A stretch of DNA of 64,000 bases from Pseudomonas sp. P8_241 (GCF_034008315.1 NZ_CP125377.1:4834501-4898500); one strand, 5' to 3'. Positions 8,734 through 18,317 are shown, counted from the stretch's first letter. Notes: generated by a model not told the origin, from the sequence alone. A program made the numbers and translations.

Positions 8734-9609
8734 TCAGTCGTTGCTTGGCTTGTTCACCGCTTGCAGCACGTACTGCGGCAGGGCGAAGGCGCCGATGTGG
8801 ATTTCTGGATTGTAGTAGCGGGTAACGATGCCGCTGCCAGCGAATCGCTGTTGCAGGGTTTCGCGCGACAGTTTGCGATAAGCGGTGTTGGTCGCGCCCC
8901 AGGCGAACGTCATTGCGCCGCCGATGTAGGTCGGTACGGCGGCCTGGTAGAAGTGCCAGTCCGGGAACAGGCTGCGCAGGCGGCCGGCGGTAGTCTTCAC
9001 TTCTTCGATCTGCATGAACGGTGTGCCGTTCTGCGTCACCAGGATGCCGCCCTCATTCAGGCAACGGTGGCAGGCCTGGTAGAAGTTTTCCGAGAACAGC
9101 ACTTCGCCCGGGCCGATCGGGTCGGTGGAGTCGGAAATGATCACGTCGAATTTTTCGGTGGTGGTGGCGACGAAACGCATGCCGTCATCGATCACCAGGT
9201 TCAGCCGTGGATCATCGAACGCGCCCATGGAGTGGTTCGGCAGGAATTCCTTGCACATGTCGACCACGGTACCGTCGATCTCGACCATGGTGATGTGCTC
9301 GACGCTGCGGTGCTTGGCCACTTCACGCAACATGCCACCGTCACCGCCGCCGATGATCAGCACGCGCTTGGCCGCACCGTGCGCCAGGATCGGCACGTGG
9401 GTGAGCATCTCGTGGTAGATGAACTCGTCGGCTTCGGTGGTCTGGATCACGCCGTCCAGCGCCATCACACGGCCCATGCGCGGGTTCTCGAAGATCACCA
9501 GGTGCTGATGTTCCGTGCGCACTTCGTGCAGCAGTTTTTCCATGCGAAAACGCTGGCCGTAGCCTTCGTAGAGGGTTTCCAGGTAGTCGCTGGCGGGGAT
9601 ATTGCTCAT
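8734..9609 (-). CDS. speE: Polyamine aminopropyltransferase (spermidine synthase)
   Basis: Transfers an aminopropyl group from decarboxylated S-adenosylmethionine to putrescine, giving spermidine and methylthioadenosine. 291 residues from the ATG at 9609. The nucleotide-binding loop GGGDGG is at 87-92, the following acidic strand VEIDG at 109-113, and the catalytic aspartate D160 lies in [11 protein letters not shown]. Full length. The methylthioadenosine it makes is the substrate for the methionine salvage pathway, part of which is encoded at 14.0-15.9 kb. Confidence 0.95.
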   Translation of the reverse strand: MSNIPASDYLETLYEGYGQRFRMEKLLHEVRTEHQHLVIFENPRMGRVMALDGVIQTTEADEFIYHEMLTHVPILAHGAAKRVLIIGGGDGGMLREVAKHRSVEHITMVEIDGTVVDMCKEFLPNHSMGAFDDPRLNLVIDDGMRFVATTTEKFDVIISDSTDPIGPGEVLFSENFYQACHRCLNEGGILVTQNGTPFMQIEEVKTTAGRLRSLFPDWHFYQAAVPTYIGGAMTFAWGATNTAYRKLSRETLQQRFAGSGIVTRYYNPEIHIGAFALPQYVLQAVNKPSND

Positions 9610-9755
9610 GGGAAGTGCTCCGATGAATGCGGGTGGCAACGGACGGTTACCCGCCCATGATGGCCAATCGATCGGCTCGATTGACCGTGAAAGGCGCGCA
9701 TTCTACGTTGCGGAACATGACAGGTCGAACCTCAGTTGATCGGCTTGCCACAATC

Positions 9756-9846
9756 CTGTGGGAGCGTGGCTTGCCCGCGATCGGATCGCCTCGGTTTATC
9801 TGGCAGACCCGCGTCGTCTGCATCGCGGGCAAGCCACGCGCCTACA
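9756..9846. repeat. REP pair (GTGGGAGCGTGGCTTGCCCGCGAT type)
   Basis: Inverted copies flanking a 40-base spacer, located between the speE start and the PLDc_N-type gene. A variant family from the GTAGGAGC copies elsewhere in the window. Confidence 0.8.
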
Positions 9847-9863
9847 CGTTCAGTGCCGCTTGT

Positions 9864-10055
9864 TCAGAACTTGACGTTGCCTCGCGGCCCGGCGATAGCC
9901 CAGATGATCAATCCCAGTACGGGCAACAGCGCAATCAACAGCACCCAGACGATTTTCATCCCGGTGCCGGTGCTGCTTTTGACCACATTGATGATGGCCC
10001 AGATGTCCAGGACAAAGATGATCAAGGCAACCAGACTGTTGAACGTTGAACCCAT
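9864..10055 (-). CDS. PLDc_N-type two-span membrane protein
   Basis: 63 residues with two hydrophobic helices (about 6-24 and 35-54) and the conserved pattern LDIWAIINVVKS...KIVWVLLIALLPVLGLIIW followed by a short GPR tail. This matches the isolated phospholipase D N-terminal membrane domain found as a small stand-alone protein in many Gram-negative bacteria; it has no phospholipase domain. Function unknown. Single gene with gaps on both sides. Confidence 0.82.
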   Translation of the reverse strand: MGSTFNSLVALIIFVLDIWAIINVVKSSTGTGMKIVWVLLIALLPVLGLIIWAIAGPRGNVKF

Positions 10056-10138
10056 GGTGACGCTCCCGAAAAGTGATATGCACCCTTAGGATAGACGGTC
10101 GTCGCAAAGGGTTCCCTTTGTTTGACAGTGTTGTGCTA

Positions 10139-10669
10139 TCAGACGTGGATGGCCACTTTCAGGGCTTCCAGTGAAGGCGCGGCGGCGATGCCGACTTCGC
10201 TGCACAATTCCAGCACCCGTGGCACGTCGTTGCCGAAGACCAGTACCACTTGCAACTCGTCGTCCAGCAACTGGCTGAAATTCATCAGCGTGTAGCCGCC
10301 GTTTTCCTTGTTCAGGCTGCTCATCTGCACCTGGATGCGATTGAGCGCGGTCAAGGCTTCGGTCTTGGCCAGTTGTTTGGGTTTGATGTTGAAATCGATG
10401 CCCGGACCGAACGAGGCAACGATCTGCGCGAACAGGTCCATGTAGGTGTCAGCCTGGAACAGCACAGTCTCGGGCAGGCTACCAACCACGACCCACTCAC
10501 CCAATGGGATCGGGAAGGTGTCGTCGTAATTGATGTCAGGATTGGCCGTCAGAAAAGCCGCTGGATCGGCGTAGGCCTGCGCCGCTTCGGCGGCGACCTT
10601 GAGGATTTCGTCTTCGCCCATGCACCCGGAGCTGATTTTGCTGATGAGTTCGACGAGTGCGGCTTTCAT
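10139..10669 (-). CDS. Conserved hypothetical protein
   Basis: 176 residues from ATG 10669; the frame upstream of this crosses a REP element and is not real. Mixed alpha/beta, acidic, cytoplasmic. Segments such as LGEWVVVGSLPETVLFQADTY and LQVVLVFGNDVPRVLELCSE hint at an SseB-like or sequestering fold, but the match is too weak to name. No partner gene is evident. Confidence 0.7.
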   Translation of the reverse strand: MKAALVELISKISSGCMGEDEILKVAAEAAQAYADPAAFLTANPDINYDDTFPIPLGEWVVVGSLPETVLFQADTYMDLFAQIVASFGPGIDFNIKPKQLAKTEALTALNRIQVQMSSLNKENGGYTLMNFSQLLDDELQVVLVFGNDVPRVLELCSEVGIAAAPSLEALKVAIHV

Positions 10670-10741
10670 GGGCGGATCCTGTAGCGAAGGGAATTTTGAG
10701 GGCGCGAAGGATACCGCAAGGATAGGTTCAAATGACCAAAA

Positions 10742-10812
10742 AGATCGCAGCCTGCGGCAGCTCCTACATTGGGAAGGTGTCCCCCCGCAGGAGTTGCCGC
10801 AGGCTCGGGCCG
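10742..10812. repeat. REP pair (GCTGCCGCAGGCTGCGATC type)
   Basis: A complete copy at 10742-10768 on one strand and a diverged inverted copy at about 10796-10812 lie between the ankyrin gene and the hypothetical gene at 10139-10669. Confidence 0.8.
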
Positions 10813-10837
10813 CGTTCGGACAATCTTTTGAATCCAA

Positions 10838-11356
10838 TCAACCCAGCATTTTTTCCAACTGAGCAACGGTATCGGAAGCCCCCATGGTTTTTGCCGCCTC
10901 CAGCGCCGTGATGCCATTGGCATCCTTGGCTTGCGGGTCGGCGCCTTTGCTGATCAGGTAGTCGACCACTTCGACGCGGTTGAACATCGCCGCCATCATC
11001 AGGGCCGTACGGCCATCGAAGGACGAACCTTCAACCGGTGCGCCGCCCTCGACCAACGCCTTGATCACCGACAGATCGCCTTTGAACGCGGCGCCGGCTA
11101 TCGGGCTCTGGCCGTTGTCGTTGCGGATCTCCGGATCAGCCTTGTGCTCGAGCAGGACCTTCACCGTGTCCACGTGGCCGTGGTAGGCAGCCAGCATCAG
11201 CAAGGTGTCGCCCTTGTGGTTGCGCAAGTTCGGCGGCAGCCCTTTGCTCAACAGCGCGGCCATCATCGCCGCATCGCCTTCCCGAGCCTTGTTGAATACC
11301 TGTTCGGCAAATTCGGCAGCTTCTTCGGGGGTCATCTGGCGGCTTTTGTCTGACAT
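10838..11356 (-). CDS. Ankyrin-repeat protein
   Basis: 172 residues from ATG 11356. After an N-terminal helix (about 1-35) come four ankyrin repeats with the usual G-TPLH-like pattern: NHKGDTLLMLAAYHGH, NDNGQSPIAGAAFKGD, SFDGRTALMMAAMFNR and DANGITALEAAKTMGA. No signal peptide, so a cytoplasmic protein-binding scaffold. The binding partner cannot be read from the sequence. Confidence 0.88.
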   Translation of the reverse strand: MSDKSRQMTPEEAAEFAEQVFNKAREGDAAMMAALLSKGLPPNLRNHKGDTLLMLAAYHGHVDTVKVLLEHKADPEIRNDNGQSPIAGAAFKGDLSVIKALVEGGAPVEGSSFDGRTALMMAAMFNRVEVVDYLISKGADPQAKDANGITALEAAKTMGASDTVAQLEKMLG

Positions 11357-11453
11357 CGGGCACTCCATTTTCTGTCATTCGTAAAAGCCGACAGTTTCCC
11401 GAGCGCGTCCGAGACTGTCACTTGTTTTTTCTCATGGGCCGCCATAGCCAGAT

Positions 11454-13292
11454 TCAATAGCGGTACTTGCCGCTGTGAATGTCAGACACCATCTGCTCGG
11501 TTACCTGCACGTAAGTCTGCGTTCCCGGCAGCCACGCGTAGATCGGATCGTCACCGGTCTTGCCCGGATCATAGGCTTCGGTCTTGAGCCGGGTCTTCTG
11601 GTATTTGAAGGTACCCGTGGTGTCCATTTTCACTTTCACCCGCAGGAACAGCGGCACGGCATATAACGGCATTTGCTGCTTGGCGAAGGCCAGCAGTTCG
11701 CTGAAATCCAGCGTCGCCAGGGATTCGGCCGGCGTGATCGCTGCCATGCCGGCCCGGCCATTGGTGTTATGGATTTCCACGCCGTAAGCCACGGCTTCGC
11801 AAATCTGCGGATGTCGCAGAAGAATGTTCTCGACCTCGGTGGTCGAGACGTTTTCGCCCTTCCAGCGGTAGGTATCGCCCAGGCGATCGACAAACTGCGC
11901 ATGACCAAAACCAATGTTGCGCAACAGGTCACCGGTATTGAAATAACGGTCGCCCTTTTCGAACACGTCGTGAAGTACCACCTTGGCAGTCTTCTGCGGG
12001 TCGGTATAACCGTCCAGCGGGGCCTTGTCGTCGATTTTTGCCAGCAACAGCCCTTTCTCGCCCTTGGTGACCTTGCGCATCAAACCCTTGGCATCACGGA
12101 TCGGCGCACCGCTGTCGTGGTCATACGCAACCAGTTCCCAGGACATCAGGGAAAAACCGATGGTGTTGTCGAAATTCAGAATGTTGGTGAAGCCGATGTT
12201 GCCATCGCTGGCGGCATAGAGCTCGCAGATGTGATTCACCGCGAACCGGGTCTTGAACGCGCTCCACGCACCGGGTCGCAGGCCGTTGCCGATCATTTTC
12301 GTGACGCCGTGACGGCTGTCGTCGGCACTGGTCGGTTGGTCCACCAGGTAACGGCACAACTCGCCCACGTAGCCGATGGTCGTCGCACGGTAATGGCGCA
12401 CGTCATTCCAGAACTGACTGGCGCTGAATTTGCGGCGGATGGCGAAACCAGCAGCGCCGCTGATCGCCGAACCCCAGCACACGCACAGGCCGGTGGCGTG
12501 ATACAGCGGCAAGGTGCAGTAAACGATGTCGTCCGGCCCCATATCCAGGGCGATCATCCCGAAGCTCGCGGAGCTGCGCATCCAGCGGCCATGCTTGAAT
12601 ACGCCGGCCTTGGGCAAGCCCGTGGTGCCCGAGGTGTAGATGTAGAAACAGGGGTCGTCGAAGAAAATCTGCCGACTGCTGAGCGGGTTGTCGCTCGATT
12701 CATCGAGGCTGGCGGACATCAGGTTGATGAAGCCGTCGGGGGCGATGCCGGGCTGGCGAGAGGTGTCCTTGTCGGCGACAAACCAGTTGCGTGTTGCGTC
12801 GATCGCCACCCGTTCACGGACCGTCGAATAGACCGGGAGCAATTCTTCACCGACGATAATCGCCTTCGGTGCCACCAGGTTCAGGCTGTGAATCAGGGTG
12901 TCGCGGGTCAACGAAGTATTGACCAGCGCACTGATCGCGCCGACCTTTGCCACGGCCAGAATCGTGACCAGCAACTCGGGACGGTTTTCGATGAACACCA
13001 CCACCGCATCGCCCTTGCCGATGCCTTGGCGGGCCAGGTGATGGGCGATGCGATTGGCCCACTGGTTGACCTCGGTGTAGCTGAGCGTCACCTCGCCCTG
13101 CAACAATGCCGGGCCGTCGGGGTTGCGCAACGTAGCCTGCTCGAAGCTCCAGCCCAGGCCACAGGACTGGGTCGGGTCCGTGACGTTCGCGACTTTCATG
13201 CCCTTGACCACCCGAGGGATGGCCTTGGCAATGGAAGGTAGCTTGCGGAGCATCATGCTCCAGGTAATCGTGTCCTTCGAGGTACGGCTCAT
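11454..13292 (-). CDS. Long-chain fatty-acyl-CoA synthetase (FATP/VLCS-like)
   Basis: Activates fatty acids to acyl-CoA through an acyl-adenylate. 612 residues; the P-loop-like AMP-binding motif YIYTSGTTGLPKAG is near residue 210, GDRYFNTGDLLR and FVDRLGDTYRWKGENVSTTEVE (parts of the A5-A8 motifs) lie near 450-480. The arrangement is closer to fatty-acid-transport-protein type synthetases than to classical FadD. No transmembrane span is obvious. Single gene, divergent from the DUF3509 gene across a 356-base region. Confidence 0.88.
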   Translation of the reverse strand: MSRTSKDTITWSMMLRKLPSIAKAIPRVVKGMKVANVTDPTQSCGLGWSFEQATLRNPDGPALLQGEVTLSYTEVNQWANRIAHHLARQGIGKGDAVVVFIENRPELLVTILAVAKVGAISALVNTSLTRDTLIHSLNLVAPKAIIVGEELLPVYSTVRERVAIDATRNWFVADKDTSRQPGIAPDGFINLMSASLDESSDNPLSSRQIFFDDPCFYIYTSGTTGLPKAGVFKHGRWMRSSASFGMIALDMGPDDIVYCTLPLYHATGLCVCWGSAISGAAGFAIRRKFSASQFWNDVRHYRATTIGYVGELCRYLVDQPTSADDSRHGVTKMIGNGLRPGAWSAFKTRFAVNHICELYAASDGNIGFTNILNFDNTIGFSLMSWELVAYDHDSGAPIRDAKGLMRKVTKGEKGLLLAKIDDKAPLDGYTDPQKTAKVVLHDVFEKGDRYFNTGDLLRNIGFGHAQFVDRLGDTYRWKGENVSTTEVENILLRHPQICEAVAYGVEIHNTNGRAGMAAITPAESLATLDFSELLAFAKQQMPLYAVPLFLRVKVKMDTTGTFKYQKTRLKTEAYDPGKTGDDPIYAWLPGTQTYVQVTEQMVSDIHSGKYRY

Positions 13293-13483
13293 GCTTGCTC
13301 CCGTTCGATCTTCTTATTGTCGGGCAACGCTGATTGAGCCCGAAAATACGTCAACGGTTCTTGAGCTGTACACGCGGTTTTTGAAATGTTTTGTATCTGC
13401 GTGGTTTTGATCGACGATCCGAATTCCGTGTTGAACCTGGCCTGGTGCATTGGTTCCATCGAATCGGCGAAGGACCTCGCAAA

Positions 13484-13522
13484 ATGCAGGATGCACGATG
13501 GCCATTCATGCAGATTGCACGA
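13484..13522 (+). promoter_or_regulatory. Tandem 15-base direct repeat, candidate enhancer (UAS)
   Basis: ATGCAGGATGCACGA at 13484-13498 and ATGCAGATTGCACGA at 13508-13522 agree at 13 of 15 positions with a 24-base period; each contains TGCA-N3-TGCA. They lie 60-100 bases upstream of the sigma-54-type promoter, the usual distance for an enhancer-binding protein. Confidence 0.5.
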
Positions 13523-13585
13523 AACCGAAAATAACCATAAAAACTAAGTTATTGTTTTATATGAGGTTTTTACAATTTCGAATGC

Positions 13586-13601
13586 TGGCACATTCAGTGC
13601 A
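13586..13601 (+). promoter_or_regulatory. Sigma-54 (-24/-12) promoter of the DUF3509 gene
   Basis: TGGCACATTCAGTGCA matches the TGGCAC-R-N4-TTGCW consensus at every fixed position but one, with correct GG-to-GC spacing. Transcription would start near 13613, leaving a leader of about 36 bases before the ATG at 13649. Confidence 0.65.
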
Positions 13602-13648
13602 ACCCTTCTCCGCATGCTTGCCATCTAAAGCCAACGGAGCTGAAAAAC

Positions 13649-13924
13649 ATGAACTTGATCCAGGAAAAATTTTCGTCCTTGTTCTCCAACTTCGAAGTCG
13701 CCACCCAGAATCGGCCCGACGGCGGAATTCTGCTGACGCTGAGTGCTGAGGGCAAAGTGTTCAAGCGTTCGATTTCCTATCAGCAATTGCACAATGGCGA
13801 CCAGCTGTCGTGGGTCATCAGTGCCATCCGCCGCGACCTTGCCGAACAGGCCAGTGAACTGCCGCAGATTTCCATGCTGCAAAGTCAGCAACGCTTTGCG
13901 CTGCCGACTTATCACTCGCTGTAA
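13649..13924 (+). CDS. DUF3509 protein
   Basis: 91 residues, matching the length and pattern of the Pseudomonas DUF3509 family (N-terminal FSSLFSNFEV, central GDQLSWVISAIRRDLAEQ). Start follows a GGAG site. Small cytoplasmic protein, no membrane segment. Function unknown. Preceded by a sigma-54-type promoter and candidate enhancer repeats, so it is probably made under a specific nutrient or stress signal. Confidence 0.85.
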   Translation: MNLIQEKFSSLFSNFEVATQNRPDGGILLTLSAEGKVFKRSISYQQLHNGDQLSWVISAIRRDLAEQASELPQISMLQSQQRFALPTYHSL

Positions 13925-13936
13925 GGCTTAAAACAA

Positions 13937-14028
13937 CTGTAGGAGCGAGCTTGCTCGCGATAGCGGGGTGTCAATCAACATTGATGTTGAATGACCGGTC
14001 GCAATCGCGAGCAAGCTTGCTCCTACAG
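13937..14028. repeat. REP pair (GTAGGAGCGAGCTTGCTCGCGAT type)
   Basis: Inverted copies of about 24 bases at each end of a 92-base element between convergent genes. The right copy runs into the mtnC coding end: the mtnC stop codon (14023-14025) is inside the repeat. Confidence 0.9.
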
Positions 14029-14724
14029 GTTGTGTAGCGTTTGGAAGGCAGCAGGATCTATCCGCGCAAAGCTGACCACGGTGACATGTCCTGTTAGTTC
14101 CCCGCCCTCACGGGCCAGGCCGCAAGTGGCCATTCCCGCTTCGCGTGCGGCGTCCAGTTCTTCGACGATGTCTGACAGAAACAGAATCTGCCCCGCCTCG
14201 ACGTTGATCGCCTGCGTGATGTTGGCGTAGGACTGCGCCTCGCGCTTGGGTCCTGACGTGGTGTCGAAGTAACCACTGAACAGCGGCGTCAAATCCCCCG
14301 CCTCTGAGCAGCCGAAGATCAGGCGTTGAGCCTGGATCGAACCGGACGAGTACACAAACAGTTGATAGCCGTCCTGATGCCAGCGTTTGAGCGCTTCAAC
14401 GGCGTCCGGGTACACGTGGCCCTTGAGTTGTCCGGCGTGATAACCCTGTTCCCAGACCATTCCCTGCAAAGCCTTCAATGGCGTGGCCTTGCGGTCCTCG
14501 GCGATCCAGCCCAGCAGGATCTCTATGACGCGTTCGACGTCAGCATCGGGCTCGTTACTGTCGCTGCGAACGGCGGCCAGTTGTTCGGCTACGTCGGCAC
14601 GCTCGGCGTTCTGGCGGACAAAGTCCGGCAGGTGCTTGGCGGCATAGGGAAACAGCACATCGAACACAAAACTCACCGCGCTGGTGGTGCCTTCGATGTC
14701 GGTAAGGATCGCTTTGATCGGCAT
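14023..14724 (-). CDS. mtnC: Acireductone synthase (enolase-phosphatase E1)
   Basis: Bifunctional HAD-family enzyme of methionine salvage: enolises 2,3-diketo-5-methylthiopentyl-1-phosphate and removes the phosphate to give acireductone. 233 residues from ATG 14724. The HAD nucleophile region is ILTDIEGTT (Asp9, Glu11), SSGSIQAQ and the acidic motif [13 protein letters not shown] follow. It starts four bases after the mtnD stop. Its stop codon lies within a REP element. Confidence 0.95.
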   Translation of the reverse strand: MPIKAILTDIEGTTSAVSFVFDVLFPYAAKHLPDFVRQNAERADVAEQLAAVRSDSNEPDADVERVIEILLGWIAEDRKATPLKALQGMVWEQGYHAGQLKGHVYPDAVEALKRWHQDGYQLFVYSSGSIQAQRLIFGCSEAGDLTPLFSGYFDTTSGPKREAQSYANITQAINVEAGQILFLSDIVEELDAAREAGMATCGLAREGGELTGHVTVVSFARIDPAAFQTLHNL

Positions 14725-14728
14725 CGAT

Positions 14729-15274
14729 TCAGTCCTCAAGACGCGGGAATTGGTCGGCGATGTCTTCGCCGGTGAAGTTGGCCACCCAGCCTTGCGGGTT
14801 ATTGAACAGACGGATCGCGATGAAATGCGGATGCTCGCCCATGTCGAACCAGTGCCTGGTGCCGGCCGGTACCGAGATCAGGTCGTTTTTCTCGCAGAGC
14901 ACCGCGTAGACATAATCGTCGATATGCAGGGTAAACAAGCCACGACCGGCGACGAAAAAACGTACTTCGTCTTCGCCGTGGCGGTGTTCGTTGAGGAACT
15001 TGGCGCGCAGTTCGGCTTTTTGTGGATGATCGCTGTCGAGGCTGATCACATCGACGGTGATGTAGCCGCGTTCGCTCATCAATTGGTCGATTTGCGCCTG
15101 ATAGGCGGCGATCACTTCTTCCTGGCTGGCGCCCGGCTGGATCTTCGCAGCGGCTTGCCAACGGTCGAAACGCACGCCTTGCTCGGCCAGGGTCGAGGTG
15201 ATGTCTTCGAAATGGGTCAGCACCTTGTTGGGGATTTCAGGGCTGGAAACGTGATAAACGGACAGGCTGCTCAT
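14729..15274 (-). CDS. mtnD: Acireductone dioxygenase
   Basis: Cupin dioxygenase that converts acireductone and oxygen to 2-keto-4-methylthiobutyrate and formate (with iron). 181 residues. Metal ligands are visible: His97 and His99 in NEHRHGEDE, Glu103, and His141 in GTRHWFD. Third gene in the MFS-mtnB-mtnD-mtnC run; 20 bases separate it from the mtnB stop. Confidence 0.96.
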   Translation of the reverse strand: MSSLSVYHVSSPEIPNKVLTHFEDITSTLAEQGVRFDRWQAAAKIQPGASQEEVIAAYQAQIDQLMSERGYITVDVISLDSDHPQKAELRAKFLNEHRHGEDEVRFFVAGRGLFTLHIDDYVYAVLCEKNDLISVPAGTRHWFDMGEHPHFIAIRLFNNPQGWVANFTGEDIADQFPRLED

Positions 15275-15294
15275 CAGGGCAACTCCTTAACGGT

Positions 15295-15921
15295 TCATGC
15301 TTTAACGTTCAAGAGCGAGCGCATCTTCAGCTCGCACTCGAACAAAAATTCAAAGGCCTCGATCTGCCGCAGGGCATCGCTCATGCGCGCCCCCCAGGTG
15401 TAGAGGCCGTGGCCGCGAATCAGGTAACCGACGCAATCGGGATGGGCGTCGAGCCAAGGCTGCACCTTGGCGGCCAGGCGCGCAATGTCCTGGTCGTTAT
15501 CGAAAATCGGCACCCGGACCCGGGATTCGTGGGTGGTCACACCGCTGAAGGCCTTTTGCAGTTCGTAGTCTTCGAACTCGATGAAATCTTCTGGCGTCAG
15601 GCGCGACAGCACCGTGGCATTCACCGAATGGGTGTGCAGTACCGCGCCGATCTCCGCACGCCAGCTATAGAGCTGGGTGTGCAGCAGGGTTTCGGCAGAC
15701 GGTTTTTTGCCCGGTTCAAGGCTGTTGCCCGAGAGATCCGTGGCCAGCACATCGTCCATGCCCAACTGGCCTTTATGCTTGCCGGAGACGGTCAGCAAGG
15801 CTTGGCTCGGCGACAAACGGGTCGAATAGTTGCTGCTGGTGGCCGGCGACCAACCGCGGCCATACAGAAAACGCCCGGCGTCGATGATTTCCTGGGCGAA
15901 GTGTTCACGGGTAAGGCTCAT
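15295..15921 (-). CDS. mtnB: Methylthioribulose-1-phosphate dehydratase
   Basis: Class II aldolase-fold, zinc-dependent dehydratase of methionine salvage. 208 residues from ATG 15921. Zinc ligands His96 and His98 are in VLHTHSVNAT, with the third His in RGHGLYTWG. Its start overlaps the stop of the upstream MFS gene by four bases, so the two are translationally coupled. mtnA and mtnP are not in the window. Confidence 0.95.
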   Translation of the reverse strand: MSLTREHFAQEIIDAGRFLYGRGWSPATSSNYSTRLSPSQALLTVSGKHKGQLGMDDVLATDLSGNSLEPGKKPSAETLLHTQLYSWRAEIGAVLHTHSVNATVLSRLTPEDFIEFEDYELQKAFSGVTTHESRVRVPIFDNDQDIARLAAKVQPWLDAHPDCVGYLIRGHGLYTWGARMSDALRQIEAFEFLFECELKMRSLLNVKA

Positions 15922-17069
15922 GGCCTGTCCTCTTGCATGCATGTGGCAATGATAACGGCAGCCGCTACGGCTGCGAGGCTGGCAATACTAAAGGTCAATG
16001 CGGCGCCGAGGGCGCTCCAGCTATAGCCGGCGTACAACGCGCCCAATGCACCGCCGGTGCCGGCCAGTGCAGCGTACAACGCCTGACCTTGCCCTTGCTG
16101 GCGCGCACCGAAGCTACGTTGCACGAATGAAATGGCAGCGGCGTGAAAGCTGCCGAAGGTCGCCGCGTGCAATACCTGGGCAAACAGCAGCACCCACAAA
16201 AACTCGGCCAACGACCCGAGCAGCAACCAGCGCAGCGCCGCCAGCAGAAAACTCGCCATCAGCACCCGGCGCAGGGAGAACCGCGTGAGGATCTTGCTCA
16301 TGGCCAAAAACATCAGAACCTCGGCGACTACGCCGACCGCCCAGAGCAGGCCGATCACGCCGCGGCTGTAGCCCAGACGCTCAAGGTGCAGGGTCAAAAA
16401 CGTGTAGTACGGACCGTGGCTCATCTGCATCAGCGCCACGCAGCCGTAGAACGCCAACACGCCAGGGTTGCGCAACTGTTTGAGAAATCCCTCTCCCGCC
16501 ACCCGGTTGCCCGGTGCCGGTTGGGCATTCGGCACCCACAGGCTGCTGATCACGATGCCTGCCATGATCAGCGCCAGCGCCGACGGATAGATGTCCAGGC
16601 TCAGCCATTCGAACAACCGGCCCAGCGCCACCACGGTGATGATGAAACCGATGGAGCCCCACAAGCGAATCTGGCTGTAGCGCGACGTCTGACCCTGTAA
16701 ATGCGCGAGGGTGATGACCTCGAACTGTGGCAACACCGCGTGCCAGAAAAATGCGTGCAAGGCCATGACCATCGCCAGCCACGCGTAGGTCTTGCTGAAG
16801 AAAATCAGCGAGAAAGTCAGTAGCGTGCACACCGCGCCGAAACGCACGATGGCCAGCCGCCGCCCTGTGTAATCGCCCAGCCAGCCCCAGATGTTCGGTG
16901 CCACGCAGCGCATCAGCATCGGGATCGCCACCAGCTCGCCGATGCGTGCGGCGCTGAAACCCAGATGATCGAAATACAGCGCCAGAAACGGCGCCGTCGA
17001 ACCGAGCAAGGCGAAATAGAACAGGTAAAAACTGGAGAGCCGCCAGTACGGCAGCGCCGCTGTCGTCAT
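15918..17069 (-). CDS. MFS transporter (HcaT-like), coupled to methionine salvage
   Basis: 383 residues with 11-12 hydrophobic segments and the MFS loop GDYTGRRLA near residue 65, so an inner-membrane secondary transporter of the PPP/HcaT-like group (LGFSAARIGEL at the N-terminus). The four-base overlap with mtnB and a 28-base gap to aroC place it inside an aroC-MFS-mtnBDC operon, the same order as PA1681-PA1685. Substrate unknown; a methylthio sugar or nucleoside is plausible from context only. Confidence 0.85.
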   Translation of the reverse strand: MTTAALPYWRLSSFYLFYFALLGSTAPFLALYFDHLGFSAARIGELVAIPMLMRCVAPNIWGWLGDYTGRRLAIVRFGAVCTLLTFSLIFFSKTYAWLAMVMALHAFFWHAVLPQFEVITLAHLQGQTSRYSQIRLWGSIGFIITVVALGRLFEWLSLDIYPSALALIMAGIVISSLWVPNAQPAPGNRVAGEGFLKQLRNPGVLAFYGCVALMQMSHGPYYTFLTLHLERLGYSRGVIGLLWAVGVVAEVLMFLAMSKILTRFSLRRVLMASFLLAALRWLLLGSLAEFLWVLLFAQVLHAATFGSFHAAAISFVQRSFGARQQGQGQALYAALAGTGGALGALYAGYSWSALGAALTFSIASLAAVAAAVIIATCMQEDRP

Positions 17070-17097
17070 CAGACAGCAGCGGCTTTGTGGTCAGCCA

Positions 17098-18189
17098 TTA
17101 AAGCTGACCCAGCACCGGCGTGCTCACCCGCACATCGGCGTTCTGCCCACGGTGACGCAGCAGGTGGTCCATCAGCACGATGGCCATCATCGCTTCGGCA
17201 ATCGGCGTGGCACGGATGCCGACACACGGGTCGTGGCGACCCTTGGTGATGACCTCGACCGGGTTGCCATGGATGTCGATGGAGCGACCCGGCGTGGTGA
17301 TGCTCGAGGTTGGCTTCAACGCCAGGTGAGCGACGATCGGCTGACCGGAGGAAATACCGCCGAGAATGCCGCCGGCATTGTTGCTGAGGAAACCTTGCGG
17401 GGTCATTTCGTCACGATGTTCGGTGCCGCGCTGGGCAACGCTGGCGAAACCGGCGCCGATCTCAACGCCCTTGACCGCGTTGATGCTCATCAGCGCATGG
17501 GCCAGCTCCGCGTCGAGACGGTCGAAAATCGGCTCGCCGAGGCCCGGCATCACACCTTCGGCCACCACGGTGATTTTCGCGCCGACCGAATCCTGGTCGC
17601 GACGCAGCTGGTCCATATAGGCTTCCAGCTCAGGCACTTTGTCCGGGTCCGGGCTGAAGAACGCGTTCTCTTCCACCGAATCCCAGGTTTTGAACGGGAT
17701 TTCGATCGGTCCGAGCTGGCTCATGTAGCCGCGAATGACGATGCCCTGGCTGGCCAGGTACTTCTTCGCAATCGCACCGGCAGCCACGCGCATCGCGGTT
17801 TCGCGGGCCGAACTGCGACCGCCGCCGCGATAATCGCGCTCGCCATACTTGTGGTGGTAGGTGTAGTCGGCGTGGGCCGGGCGGAACAGATCCTTGATCG
17901 CCGAGTAGTCCTTGGACTTCTGATCGGTGTTGCGGATCAACAGGCCGATGGCGCAACCGGTGGTGCGACCTTCGAACACGCCGGAAAGGATTTCGACTTC
18001 GTCGGCTTCCTGGCGCTGAGTGGTGTGGCGGCTGGTGCCGGGCTTGCGGCGATCCAGGTCGCGCTGCAGATCCTCAAGGGAAATCTCCAGGCCCGGCGGA
18101 CAGCCATCGACAATGGCGACCAACGCCGGACCATGGCTTTCGCCCGCGGTGGTGACAGTGAACAGCTTGCCGTAGGTATTGCCGGACAT
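17098..18189 (-). CDS. aroC: Chorismate synthase
   Basis: Last step of the shikimate pathway: FMN-dependent elimination of phosphate from EPSP to give chorismate. 363 residues from ATG 18189, the usual length; the frame upstream to 18261 is not supported. Signatures: GESHGPALV near the N-terminus, [30 protein letters not shown], and the C-terminal [12 protein letters not shown]. Chorismate also feeds the aromatic chromophore precursors of pyoverdine (through tyrosine). Confidence 0.97.
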   Translation of the reverse strand: MSGNTYGKLFTVTTAGESHGPALVAIVDGCPPGLEISLEDLQRDLDRRKPGTSRHTTQRQEADEVEILSGVFEGRTTGCAIGLLIRNTDQKSKDYSAIKDLFRPAHADYTYHHKYGERDYRGGGRSSARETAMRVAAGAIAKKYLASQGIVIRGYMSQLGPIEIPFKTWDSVEENAFFSPDPDKVPELEAYMDQLRRDQDSVGAKITVVAEGVMPGLGEPIFDRLDAELAHALMSINAVKGVEIGAGFASVAQRGTEHRDEMTPQGFLSNNAGGILGGISSGQPIVAHLALKPTSSITTPGRSIDIHGNPVEVITKGRHDPCVGIRATPIAEAMMAIVLMDHLLRHRGQNADVRVSTPVLGQL

Positions 18190-18317
18190 GCAGGACGCTC
18201 CGTGAAATGAACCTGAATACGTAATGCGCGCCAGTATACGCAGGCTACCCAAGTAGTTCATCCTCGAACCTTATGGGTGCCTGCGAGTCAAACCGGCATC
18301 TTGTTAATGATGGCGTG

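Larger units (their letters stand above)
13293..13648. other. Intergenic control region between acyl-CoA synthetase and DUF3509 gene
   Basis: 356 bases without a gene. It holds a sigma-54-type promoter at 13586-13601, a pair of 15-base direct repeats at 13484-13522 and an AT-rich tract at about 13530-13565 between them. The synthetase promoter should lie in the left 150 bases; I cannot place it. Confidence 0.6.
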
